The notes beneath the pieces were generated by a model. The model had not been told where the DNA came from. It did no database searches and worked only from the letters and a program-made list of their open reading frames with translations. From contig OZ244980.1 in assembly GCA_965223035.1 (NCBI GenBank), positions 2,232,001 to 2,296,000 on the forward strand: 64,000 nt of DNA. Direction: 5' to 3'. The translations under genes were made by a program, and so were the position numbers. Origin of the DNA: CAMDPA01 sp965223035. Its GTDB lineage: Bacteria; Pseudomonadota; Alphaproteobacteria; Rhizobiales; Hyphomicrobiaceae. Below, one piece after another: positions 26,123-34,019 of the stretch; position 1 is the stretch's first letter, and every line of letters begins with the position of its first letter.

Positions 26123-27064
26123 TTGGAGGCGACGCTGGCCCAGTCCAAGCCGCATACGCTGGACGACATGATGATCGCGATGGACGTGGTGGATACGCTG
26201 CGCCATCGCGAGGACCTGGTGCGCCGCGAGCTCAACGAGGCAGGACGCGAAGCTGAGCTGATTGACAGGTTGCGCGAGATCTATCGTGGGCAGGGCATCG
26301 AGGTGCCCGATCACGTGCTGCAGGAGGGGGTCAAGGCCCTCAAGGAGGCGCGGTTCACCTACACGCCGCCGCCGCCGTCGCTGAAGCGAGGGTTGTTTGA
26401 GGTGTGGACCCGACGGCGACGGATCGGGGCCTATGCCGCGGTTGGCTTGACCGCCCTGCTCGCCACCTGCGGCGTCTATCATTTCAGCGTGACCCGACCC
26501 GCGCAGCTGACCGCGGAGCGCCAGCGGGTCGAGCTCGCTGAAACGCTCCCGCAGGAGATCCGGCAGGCCCACGCCGATGTCGAGGAGATCGCCACCGATC
26601 CCAAGGCCAAGCGGCGTGCGGCAGCCCTGATGACGGACGCGGAACGGGCAATCCGGGACAAGGATCGCGGCGGCATGCTCAAAGCGCGTGATGCGCTGAT
26701 CGGCTTGCGGGACAAGGTGGCGCAGGACTATGTGCTGACCATCGTCTCCCGCCCCGGAGAGACGACCGGGGTTTGGCGTCAGCCGCCGGGCAACACCCAA
26801 GCGCGGAACTATTACATCATTGTCGAGGCCTTGGCCGCGGACGGCCGCAAGCTCACCTTGCCGATCCGCAACGAAGAGACGGGTCAGACGGAGCGGGTCG
26901 ACAAATTCGGCCTTCGCGTTCCCAAGACCACGTACGACAAGGTGGCGGCGGACAAACGCGACGACGGGATCGTGCAGGACAATCGAATGGGCCGCAAACA
27001 GCGCGGTGCGCTGGAGCCAACCTATCAGATGCCGATTGCTGGCGGCGCCATTACGTCATGGTAG
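26123..27064 (+). CDS. DUF6384-like single-pass membrane protein
   Basis: 313 residues from a TTG start at 26123. The first ATG codons (26168) would remove residues that look conserved (LDDMMIAMDVVDTLRHRE). A helical cytoplasmic N-terminus with DRLREIYRGQGIEVPDHVLQEG is followed by one membrane helix (AYAAVGLTALLATCGVYHFSV), a coiled-coil, and a C-terminal globular domain with NYYIIVEALAADGRKLTLPI. The domain order fits what I recall of the DUF6384 family. Function unknown. It ends 7 bp inside the next gene. Confidence 0.6.
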   Translation: MEATLAQSKPHTLDDMMIAMDVVDTLRHREDLVRRELNEAGREAELIDRLREIYRGQGIEVPDHVLQEGVKALKEARFTYTPPPPSLKRGLFEVWTRRRRIGAYAAVGLTALLATCGVYHFSVTRPAQLTAERQRVELAETLPQEIRQAHADVEEIATDPKAKRRAAALMTDAERAIRDKDRGGMLKARDALIGLRDKVAQDYVLTIVSRPGETTGVWRQPPGNTQARNYYIIVEALAADGRKLTLPIRNEETGQTERVDKFGLRVPKTTYDKVAADKRDDGIVQDNRMGRKQRGALEPTYQMPIAGGAITSW

Positions 27065-28587
27065 GCAACGCGGTGGGATATCGGGCGATGTGGACGGGAC
27101 GCCGAACGCTCGGCGAGATCGAGAAAGCGATCGCCAAGCTACAACATGATGAGGGTGATCTCGACGCAGCCCTGGCCTCGGCGACGACAGAGGCCGAGCG
27201 CCTGCGGCACGAGCGTAGCCAGGCCTTTCGCGCGCTGGCCCGTGTCAAGCTGGGTGAGATCGAGGCCCGCCGTCTGGTGCGTGATCTCGATGCTGCGGAG
27301 GCGCGTGCCGTCGAGCTGCTCGCCAGCCGCAGACTTCGGCTGGAGGCGATCAACGCCCAGCGCACGACGGCTGTCGGCGAGGTTGGGCGCGCCCAGAACG
27401 AGCGGGATGCCGCTGCGGAGGCGGTCGAAAGCGCGTTAGGGGAGGTGGAGGAGTTGCGCGATGCCGCCGAGCGCCAGGTTAAGTCGACCGCGGCTTGGGT
27501 GGACGCTAACAAGGCCTACGAGGCGGCCGATCAGGTTGCTGGCGAGGCCAAGATCAAGGCGGAACAGTCTGCGGCCGAGCTGGCCGCCAAGAAGCGGCCA
27601 TATGACGAGGATCGGTTGTTCAGCTACCTGTGGTCGAACGGCTATGCCACGCGACACTATCGGTCCAGTGGGATCGTTCGCATGGTGGACCGGATGATCG
27701 CCGACTTCATCGGGTATGACGATGCGCGCGCCAATTATGCCATGCTGATCGAGATCCCGATCCGGCTGAAGGAGCACGCCGAGGACAAAGGTCGGATCGC
27801 CACAGAACTGCAGGCGGCGTTGGCCGCCATCGAGCGTCAGGCGATGGTCGAGGCCGGGGTGCAGGCCAAGGAGCAAACCTTGAGCGAAGTGCGCCATCGC
27901 CTGGCGACGGCCGACGACATGGTACAAAAAAAGCAGCGGCTGGTGCAGGATCTCGACAGAGTGCGCGAAGCTCTGGTCGACGGTACCGGCGATACGAGCT
28001 TCGCACAGGCGCTACAAGGCATTGCGAGTGCGGATGCGCAGGACGACGTCGCGACCCTTTATCGAGAGGCGCGGCGCACCAAGACGTCAGCCGATGATAA
28101 GATCGTTGCGCGGATCAAGGACAATGAGGGTGATCTACAGCGAATCGAGGCTGAGCTCGCGAAACTGCGGCAGCTCGCGCAGACGTTGGCGCAGCGACGC
28201 CTGGAAGTTGAGCGCCTGCGCGACCGATTCCGGTCCTCCGGATTCGATCATCCCAGCACGACGTTTCGCAATGGCAATGAACTGTCCGATGTGCTTGGGC
28301 AGATGCTCGAAGGCGCGGTGCGCAGCGGGATCTTATGGGACCTGTTGCGGGGCGGTTTCAGCACGCGCCGACGCCGGGGGCGACCGGATTTTGGTGCACC
28401 GACGTTCCCGTTCCCGTTTCCGATGCCGGGCGGCGGCAGCGATGGGGCGCGCGGCGGGGAATGGCGCGAGCCGCAAACGCGCGGCGGCTGGCTTCCGCCC
28501 AGTGATTTTCCGCGGTTGCCGTCGGCGGGACCGGAAGCCGGCTTCGATGTCGACAGCGATGAGTTTACAACCGGCGGCTCCTTTTGA
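27058..28587 (+). CDS. Long coiled-coil protein with Gly/Pro-rich tail, third gene of the operon
   Basis: 509 residues from the ATG at 27058, overlapping the preceding stop codon by 7 bp. The reading frame opens at 26773 but the upstream part overlaps the DUF6384-like gene. Residues 5-160 and 210-400 are Ala/Glu/Arg-rich heptad-like helices. Between them lies a short conserved-looking segment RLFSYLWSNGYATRHYR with VRMVDRMIADFIGY. The last 90 residues are Gly/Pro/Arg rich (FPFPFPMPGGG) and probably disordered. No membrane helix is seen. With the two preceding genes it forms a coil-rich set, perhaps a membrane-associated scaffold. Confidence 0.6.
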   Translation: MVGNAVGYRAMWTGRRTLGEIEKAIAKLQHDEGDLDAALASATTEAERLRHERSQAFRALARVKLGEIEARRLVRDLDAAEARAVELLASRRLRLEAINAQRTTAVGEVGRAQNERDAAAEAVESALGEVEELRDAAERQVKSTAAWVDANKAYEAADQVAGEAKIKAEQSAAELAAKKRPYDEDRLFSYLWSNGYATRHYRSSGIVRMVDRMIADFIGYDDARANYAMLIEIPIRLKEHAEDKGRIATELQAALAAIERQAMVEAGVQAKEQTLSEVRHRLATADDMVQKKQRLVQDLDRVREALVDGTGDTSFAQALQGIASADAQDDVATLYREARRTKTSADDKIVARIKDNEGDLQRIEAELAKLRQLAQTLAQRRLEVERLRDRFRSSGFDHPSTTFRNGNELSDVLGQMLEGAVRSGILWDLLRGGFSTRRRRGRPDFGAPTFPFPFPMPGGGSDGARGGEWREPQTRGGWLPPSDFPRLPSAGPEAGFDVDSDEFTTGGSF

Positions 28588-28623
28588 TCGGGTGGGGCTG
28601 GAACACTGAGGACGCCCGTTGGC

Positions 28624-29385
28624 ATGCCGCTGCATGATCCCCACGCCCAGCGCCTGTATCTGGACGGTTGCTTGGAGGCGGGCGCGATCATCGCGTGTTC
28701 GCCGTCGCAGGCCAACTATCTGGTGAGCGTGCTGCGGTTGAAGCCGGGCGCCGAGATTTTGGTGTTCAACGGTCGGCACGGCGAATGGCGGGCGGCGCTG
28801 GAAGTGGTCGGCAAGCGGGGCGTGCGCTTACATGTCATGGCGCAGGTGCGCGGCCAGCAGGCCGGTCCCGATCTCGACTATCTGTTTGCGCCGCTGAAGC
28901 GGGCGCGGCTCGACTATGTGGTGCAGAAGGCCACCGAGTTAGGTGTCGCGCGGCTGCGGCCGGTGATCACGCGACGCACCATCGCCGAGCGCGTGAACGT
29001 GGCGCGGATGCGCGCCAATGTGATCGAGGCGGCCGAGCAGTGTGGCGTATTGCGCGTGCCGGAGGTGGATGCGCCCGTCAAACTGGGGCAGGCCTTGGCG
29101 CAGTGGGACCCGGCCAGACCGCTGGTGTTCTGTGACGAGGCCGCCGAAATCGCCAATCCGATTAGGGCACTGCAACAGGGCCTCAATGGTCCTGCATCTG
29201 GGTTGTGTCCGCCGGTGGCCGTCATCGTCGGCCCGGAAGGCGGCTTTGATGCGCACGAGCGTGGGGCCCTGCTGAGCTTACCCTTCACGGTGCCGATCTC
29301 GCTGGGTCCACGGGTGATGCGGGCCGATACCGCCGCCGTTGCCGCGCTGGCGCTGATCAATGCCACGCTCGGCGACTGGCGCTAG
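28624..29385 (+). CDS. rsmE: 16S rRNA (uracil(1498)-N(3))-methyltransferase RsmE
   Basis: 253 residues, the normal length. An N-terminal PUA-like domain (LVSVLRLKPGAEILVFNG) is followed by a SPOUT methyltransferase domain with KATELGVARLRPVIT, VGPEGGFDAHE and SLGPRVMRADTAAVAAL, the trefoil-knot SAM-binding motifs of RsmE. It methylates U1498 in the decoding region of 16S rRNA. Its stop codon TAG is the first TAG of a CTAGATC repeat end. It follows the coiled-coil operon by 36 bp and may be co-transcribed, but is functionally unrelated. Confidence 0.93.
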   Translation: MPLHDPHAQRLYLDGCLEAGAIIACSPSQANYLVSVLRLKPGAEILVFNGRHGEWRAALEVVGKRGVRLHVMAQVRGQQAGPDLDYLFAPLKRARLDYVVQKATELGVARLRPVITRRTIAERVNVARMRANVIEAAEQCGVLRVPEVDAPVKLGQALAQWDPARPLVFCDEAAEIANPIRALQQGLNGPASGLCPPVAVIVGPEGGFDAHERGALLSLPFTVPISLGPRVMRADTAAVAALALINATLGDWR

Positions 29386-29490
29386 ATCCTCTTTGTACCT
29401 TGCGTTGGAACCGCCAAAACGTTGCAACGCAAGGTACAAAGATGAGCTCTTATAAAGTAACGTGTAGAGTAACCTGCTTTCATTCGAAAT
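29382..29490. repeat. Family A repeat, divergent copy (A3)
   Basis: It begins CTAGATCCTC. A 17-bp perfect inverted repeat follows, with arms 29391-29407 and 29425-29441 (CTTTGTACCTTGCGTTG and its complement). The positions match hairpin 2 of other copies but the sequence differs on both arms. GCTCTTATAAAGT and a remnant of hairpin 1 (GAGTAACCTGCTTTC) complete it. The intergenic stretch to 29653 has no gene. Confidence 0.75.
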
Positions 29491-29653
29491 CCTCTCGCGT
29501 CAGATTGACAGCAGAACGCTGCTGTCATGTGAACTGTTGGGGTGCTGAGCTGGTTGGCGTGGGACCTGCACGCTCGCGATCCCTTGGCGAGGCGGTAGCG
29601 TTGCGCGGGACGCAGATGATGCAGGACAAAGATCAATTAGATAGATTGAGCAG

Positions 29654-30088
29654 ATGGCTCAAAGAATCAGACAAACCTTGTTCGCCGCTCTCGCCGCATC
29701 ATTGGTCGCTTTCCTCGCCATGGGACTGACCTTGTATGTCGTGGATGGGGCTTTTCCCCCTGTCGCAATGCAGGCCAGAGCTGCGCTGGCAGCAGGCATC
29801 GCGACATTGCCTTGCTGGTGGTGGGGGTTTCCGAATCATTCGGGTGGGCTGTTGCGGGCTGCAATCATCGGTTTGCTGATCGTCATCATCGCCATGTTTG
29901 TGCTGATTCTTAGCCTGGTGCCGGTGGCGGTAGATTTCGAGCACTTTATGGCCGTCGCCCTCATAGTCCTCATCAGCTTGTGGTTGTTCGGCCCGATTTT
30001 AATACCCGTGGGCATCGTCGCGGCGGTGCTGATCCGCTGGCTGCAACTGCGCGGGAAACCGTTGGCGCCCAACTCCAAGCCCGAGTAG
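29654..30088 (+). CDS. Small integral membrane protein
   Basis: 144 residues with four hydrophobic segments, including LFAALAASLVAFLAMGLTLYVV, LLRAAIIGLLIVIIAMFVLIL and LIVLISLWLFGPILIPVGIV. The tail is short and basic-polar (LRGKPLAPNSKPE). No family is recognised. A weak GAGCAG precedes the ATG. An overlapping shorter frame starting at ATGATG (29617) is probably not used. Confidence 0.55.
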   Translation: MAQRIRQTLFAALAASLVAFLAMGLTLYVVDGAFPPVAMQARAALAAGIATLPCWWWGFPNHSGGLLRAAIIGLLIVIIAMFVLILSLVPVAVDFEHFMAVALIVLISLWLFGPILIPVGIVAAVLIRWLQLRGKPLAPNSKPE

Positions 30089-30140
30089 CTCCGGTCCGCC
30101 GACGGCGGAATGGCCTTGCCGGCCCGCTGTTCACCGACCG
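30088..30140. repeat. Family B repeat, partial reverse copy (B4)
   Basis: Read on the minus strand it contains GCGGGCCGGCAAGGC and then a TCCGCC-GGCGGA hairpin, matching the core of the copies at 40.0 and 58.0 kb. It directly follows the small membrane protein. Confidence 0.55.
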
Positions 30141-30202
30141 GGTAAACCATGAGAAGATGCCGTCGGGTCGCCTTGTGGGGGCGGGTTGGTTCCTGCGAAG
30201 CC

Positions 30203-30353
30203 CTAGATCATCGCGCCTTAAATCGGAACCGCAACGCCGATTCCAATTGCGCCGGTTCCGATTTAAGGCGCAAAGATGATCGCTCTTAAAGTGGTGAGCA
30301 ACCTGGCTTTGATCGGGATCGTTCCGATTCCGATCAAAGCCAGGTTGCTCTAG
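30203..30353. repeat. Family A palindromic repeat, full copy (A4)
   Basis: CTAG at both ends. Hairpin 2 comes first and hairpin 1 second, with inner stem CTGGCTTTGATCGG against CCGATCAAAGCCAG. It lies between convergent genes (small membrane protein and FAH hydrolase). Confidence 0.93.
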
Positions 30354-30506
30354 CCATGCCAGAGATCTTGGTTGACGTGCGCGATGGGCGGGCCAAATCG
30401 GGCACGCCCGGCAAAAGCCAGCAAGCAACCACAAGACCGGTCGACCAACTCGCGCCGCGTTGGCGGTTGTCAGTGGCCGGTGCGGCGCAGGTGGCGCCGT
30501 GCCAGG

Positions 30507-31424
30507 TCAGGCCATGGTGTTGACGATCTCGCCGATCTTGTCGACCCAGGTCCGGACCTTGTCGCCGGGCTTCAGGAACGTGCCGCGTCCGGCGCCGACG
30601 CCGGCTGGCGTGCCGGTCAAAATGACATCGCCGGGATGCAGCGTGAGGCGCCCGGATATATCAGCTATCTGCTCATTGATGTTGAAGATCAGCTCGGACG
30701 TGTTGGAGTTCTGCTTGGCAACGCCGTTGACGTCGAGCCCGAGCTTGAGATCATGCGGGTCAGGAATATCGCGGGCCAGCGTGATCCAGGGCCCCATCGG
30801 GCACGACCCGTCGAAGCACTTATGGGCGACCCAGTCGGATTTGAAATTCGAGTTGTCGGGCAATTGCTCGCGCCGCCCGAAGTCGCGGGCGGAAAGGTCA
30901 TTGGCGACGGTGTAGCCCATCACATAGTTGAGCGCATCGGCTTCGGCGACGTCCTTGGCGGTGCGACCGATGATGACGGCGAGTTCCACCTCCCAGTCGA
31001 CTTTGTTCGATTTCGGCGGCATTTGGACGGTGGTGTCGGGGCCGGTGACGCAGTGGCCGATCTTGATGAAATGCCAAGAGCGCAGGCCGAGCTCGTGCGG
31101 ATCCTGTGGGTCGGGCTTGCCCTGGGCGCGCGCCATCTCGTTGGCATGGTCACGATAGTTGGCGCCGGCGCAATAGATCGCCGTCGGGCATGGAACGGGT
31201 GCCAGCAATTGCACCGACGCGAGCGGCTTGGCCGAAGCGGCGCCCGACTGTGCAGCGGCGTCGAGCCGCTTCAGGTTGACCTGCCAATCAGCGAGCAGCG
31301 CCATCACCGCGGCATCGGCGGCTTGGCCGGTGGCATCGGCGACGTCGATCAGTTTGTCGTCAATGACCAAGCCTGCGCGTGGGCCGCGGTCGGTCGCATA
31401 GGTCGCGAGCTTGAAGGTCGGCAT
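30507..31424 (-). CDS. Fumarylacetoacetate hydrolase family protein
   Basis: 305 residues from the ATG at 31424 with GGGAG seven bases upstream. The frame continues to 31610 without family character. The FAH fold is clear: KVDWEVELAVIIGR carries acidic metal ligands, and DISGRLTLHPGDVILTGTPAGVG is the C-terminal signature. Members hydrolyse or decarboxylate beta-diketo acids such as fumarylacetoacetate, fumarylpyruvate or acylpyruvates. Because gentisate 1,2-dioxygenase is encoded 5 kb away, a ring-cleavage product such as fumarylpyruvate is a plausible substrate, though this is inferred from context only. Confidence 0.85.
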   Translation of the reverse strand: MPTFKLATYATDRGPRAGLVIDDKLIDVADATGQAADAAVMALLADWQVNLKRLDAAAQSGAASAKPLASVQLLAPVPCPTAIYCAGANYRDHANEMARAQGKPDPQDPHELGLRSWHFIKIGHCVTGPDTTVQMPPKSNKVDWEVELAVIIGRTAKDVAEADALNYVMGYTVANDLSARDFGRREQLPDNSNFKSDWVAHKCFDGSCPMGPWITLARDIPDPHDLKLGLDVNGVAKQNSNTSELIFNINEQIADISGRLTLHPGDVILTGTPAGVGAGRGTFLKPGDKVRTWVDKIGEIVNTMA

Positions 31425-31581
31425 GGACGTCTCCCGACAATGGTTGGAGGTGGGTTTGGCTGGCTGTCTAATCTCTGCAACACGTGGGCGCAAGCCGATC
31501 GGCGGACCGGGGAACTTGCGACCGCGGAGTTTGGCACGGGCTGGGCACGCGTGCACGCCGACTGAGTGGCACGGGGCCGTA

Positions 31582-31632
31582 TGACTTGTCATAATTGTCT
31601 GATTTGTCAAATTTTTTAAATTCGGCTATAAT
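31582..31632 (+). promoter_or_regulatory. Consensus sigma-70 promoter with operator-like repeats for the RES/HTH pair
   Basis: TTGTCA (31604-31609), a 17-base spacer, then TATAAT (31627-31632). Three direct repeats TTGTC(A/T) begin at 31586, 31595 and 31604, a strict 9-base period, the last one forming the -35. TGACTTGTCA (31582-31591) is an inverted repeat of TGAC/GTCA. Together they suit an autoregulatory binding site. Between the ribosome binding site (AGGAGG) and the ATG lies a small GGGC-TGA-GCCC hairpin (31663-31673). Confidence 0.8.
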
Positions 31633-31676
31633 CTGGGTCTCAATGATCACCGAAGGAAAGGAGGGCTGAGCCCTAA

Positions 31677-32429
31677 ATGGCGCAGACCACCACCAAAAAG
31701 CGTGCCCAAAGCCGGACCAAGCCAGCCGGCAGGGCACCCGCCAAACCGGTCAAGCCGCGTCCCGCAGCCCAAGCCGGTGATGCTTCACGACCGGCAAACG
31801 CGCGGTCGACGCGTGGCTACCGGACCCATCACATAGCGATTGAGGATTTGGCCGCGTTGGTTGGCGGCGCGGTTGACATCGACGGCAAGGCGCACATCCC
31901 GGTGTTATCGCGCCAACCGTTGGGGCGCGGCCGGCCGGCGTCATGGCGGCTTTACTGCGTGGCGAGTGCCGATGAAGATCAAGGTGGGGCGCGGGCGCGG
32001 GCCCTGGCGAGCGATGCGTTCGCGGCTGGCCCGCGCGCACGCGCAGTGTTGAACGGCCGTGAGATCGCCGAGCAGGATTTGCGGCAAGCCGGAGGCGCGT
32101 TTACGCTGGAAGAGGTTCGCAAGCTGCTCAATAATGTCTCTCGGCAACGGATCGAGCAGTTGGTCAGATCCGGCGACCTGCTCGCGGTGCCTGGCCCCAG
32201 CAACCGTCGGCGCTACCCGGCTGTGCAATTCAATCCCGATGGCAGTCTGGTTCCCTGTTTGCGGCTCGTGCAATCCGCGCTTGGTACCCGCAATCCCTGG
32301 GTGGTTTTGAACTTTCTCATTCATCCTGACGATCGGTTGCAGGGACGTGCGCCGATCGATGTTTTGCGGGAAGGGCACTCGGCTCGGGTCGTCGAGGCTG
32401 CAGCGCGTGCCTACGAGCCTGGAGCGTGA
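31677..32429 (+). CDS. HTH-containing antitoxin-like protein paired with a RES-domain toxin
   Basis: 250 residues. The N-terminal 45 are basic and Pro/Ala-rich (TTTKKRAQSRTKPAGRAPAK) and likely disordered or DNA-binding. A middle domain holds THHIAIEDLAALVGG. A winged-helix, excisionase-like segment (FTLEEVRKLLNNVSRQRIEQLV) is followed by GDLLAVPGPSNRRRYPAVQF. The C-terminal 60 residues (NPWVVLNFLIHPDDRLQGRAPIDVLREG) resemble the toxin-binding domain of Xre/ParS-type antitoxins. It overlaps the next gene by GTGA. A strong promoter with repeated boxes supports autoregulation. Confidence 0.7.
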   Translation: MAQTTTKKRAQSRTKPAGRAPAKPVKPRPAAQAGDASRPANARSTRGYRTHHIAIEDLAALVGGAVDIDGKAHIPVLSRQPLGRGRPASWRLYCVASADEDQGGARARALASDAFAAGPRARAVLNGREIAEQDLRQAGGAFTLEEVRKLLNNVSRQRIEQLVRSGDLLAVPGPSNRRRYPAVQFNPDGSLVPCLRLVQSALGTRNPWVVLNFLIHPDDRLQGRAPIDVLREGHSARVVEAAARAYEPGA

Positions 32430-33025
32430 GCCGGGCGGGGCCACCGCTGCCGCCGGCCGATCTGGTGCGGCGAAACCCGCTCGTGACGACATTGTCGCGC
32501 GGCAGCTTGCTGCACCGCTTTCACAGCAAGCCACACGCGCCGATCCACTTTGACCGTTCGCAAGGCGGGCGGTTCAACGCGCCCGACGGTCAATATGGGG
32601 TGCTCTACGCGGCGACGGCGCGTGAAGGGGCCTTCGCGGAAACGTTCTTGCGGGTGCCGGGGCGGACGCTCATTTCGCTCGAGCTGGTCAAGGCCAAGGC
32701 CTATGCGCAAATTTCGGTGTCGCGTCCGGTCCGCATCATCCGGCTGGCCGGGCCGGGACTGGCGCGCGTTGGCGCCACGGCTGAAGTCTGTCACACGAGC
32801 CAGTCCTATGGCGTGCCGCAAGCGTGGTCGCGCGCACTTCACGATCATCCGCTCGCAGCCGATGGTATTGCCTATTCGGCACGCCATGATGATCAGGCCG
32901 AGTGCATCGCGCTGTTTGACAGAAGCGCCGACGCGCTAAACGTCGCCCGCCATCAGCGCGACATCGACCAAGACTGGTTCTGGCAATTGGCGGAGCAATA
33001 TGGCATCGGGCTGGCTCCGGCTTAA
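32426..33025 (+). CDS. RES-domain protein (NAD-targeting toxin-like)
   Basis: 199 residues from a GTG that overlaps the upstream stop codon. The RES features are visible: RGSLLHRFHSKP, then GGRFNAPDGQYGVLYAATA with an EGAFAETFLR helix, a central SLELVKAKAY strand, and SYGVPQAWSRALHDHPLAADGIAYSARHD. RES toxins of the COG5654 family degrade or ADP-ribosylate through NAD and are neutralised by an upstream antitoxin, matching this gene order. Activity here is not proven. Confidence 0.8.
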   Translation: MSRAGPPLPPADLVRRNPLVTTLSRGSLLHRFHSKPHAPIHFDRSQGGRFNAPDGQYGVLYAATAREGAFAETFLRVPGRTLISLELVKAKAYAQISVSRPVRIIRLAGPGLARVGATAEVCHTSQSYGVPQAWSRALHDHPLAADGIAYSARHDDQAECIALFDRSADALNVARHQRDIDQDWFWQLAEQYGIGLAPA

Positions 33026-33051
33026 GGTGGGATCGTCACGGCAAGGCAGGT

Positions 33052-33136
33052 TAGAGCAACCTGCCTTTAATAGGAATCGGAACGATCCCGATTAGAGGCA
33101 GAAAGTTGCTCTACAATTTAAGGCGCGATGATCTAG
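33052..33136. repeat. Family A repeat, internally deleted copy (A5)
   Basis: Hairpin 1 is present but decayed (CCTTTAATAGG against CCGATTAGAGG). Hairpin 2 keeps only its right arm (TTAAGGCGCGATGATCTAG). It lies downstream of the RES gene, ahead of the convergent ABC permease gene. Confidence 0.85.
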
Positions 33137-33185
33137 AGCACGTCCGCCTGAGGCGGCAGCGCTTTGCCGGCGCGCTCCCCACTCC
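33133..33185. repeat. Family B repeat, partial reverse copy (B3)
   Basis: Abuts A5. Its complement reads GTGGGGAGCGCGCCGGCAAAG, followed by a CCGCC-TGA-GGCGG hairpin, matching the core of B1, B2 and B4. Confidence 0.5.
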
Positions 33186-33257
33186 GCCACCGACAACGTC
33201 AGGCCATTGGGTGGCTGGCTGAGCAAGCGGGAGGGTTTCCGTTCACATTGACCCGCT

Positions 33258-34019
33258 CTATTTCCTGAGGCGATAGCCGGTTTTGAACATCCACCAAACC
33301 GTGCCGATGCAGATCATCAAAAATAGGCTGATCGCCGCCAAGCTCACACCGACGCTGACATCTGAGATCTCCGAAAAGCTCCAGCGGAACCCGCTGATCA
33401 AATAGACAACGGGATTGAACAGGCTGACGGTTTGCCAGATCGGCGGCAGCATATCGATCGAATAAAAGCTGCCGCCGAGAAACGCCAACGGCGTGATCAC
33501 CAACAGCGGTATGATCTGCAACTGCTCGAACCCATCAGCCCAGATACCAATGATGAACCCCAATAGGGCGAACGTGACCGCGGTCAAAACCAAGAACGTC
33601 AGCATCAACCCCGGATGGGTGATTTTCAGTGGAACGATGAACGAAGCCGTGGCCAGAATGATGAGGCCGAGAACCACCGACTTGGTCGCCGCCGCGCCGA
33701 CATAGCCCAGGACGATCTCCAGGGTGGACACCGGAGCCGAGAGAATTTCATAGATGGTGCCGGTAAATCGCGGAAAATAAATGCCAAACGAGGCGTTTGT
33801 GACGCTGTGGGTCAACAGCGACATCATGATCAGGCCGGGCACGATAAAGGCACCATAGCTGACGCCTTGAATCTCGGAGATGCGCGAGCCGATGGCGGCG
33901 CCGAACACCACGAAATAAAGGCATGTCGAAATCACCGGGGACACGATGCTCTGCATCAACGTTCGCCCCGTTCGGGCCATCTCGAATTTGTAGATCGCCC
34001 ATGCGGCCCGCGTGTTCAT
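33258..34019 (-). CDS. ABC-2 type transporter permease (YadH-like)
   Basis: 253 residues with six hydrophobic segments. It begins with AIYKFEMARTGRTLMQSIVSP and has the ABC-2 signature near PLLVITPLAFLGGSFYSIDMLP. The gene overlaps the ATPase gene upstream by ATGA (34016-34019), so the two are translationally coupled and form one exporter. Substrates of this family include polysaccharides, lipids and drugs. The cargo here is unknown. Confidence 0.9.
   Translation of the reverse strand: MNTRAAWAIYKFEMARTGRTLMQSIVSPVISTCLYFVVFGAAIGSRISEIQGVSYGAFIVPGLIMMSLLTHSVTNASFGIYFPRFTGTIYEILSAPVSTLEIVLGYVGAAATKSVVLGLIILATASFIVPLKITHPGLMLTFLVLTAVTFALLGFIIGIWADGFEQLQIIPLLVITPLAFLGGSFYSIDMLPPIWQTVSLFNPVVYLISGFRWSFSEISDVSVGVSLAAISLFLMICIGTVWWMFKTGYRLRK

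Noticed and set aside
25877..26800. 307-residue minus-strand frame
   Set aside because: Antisense of the coiled-coil operon; the plus-strand genes fit one another by overlap and ribosome binding sites.
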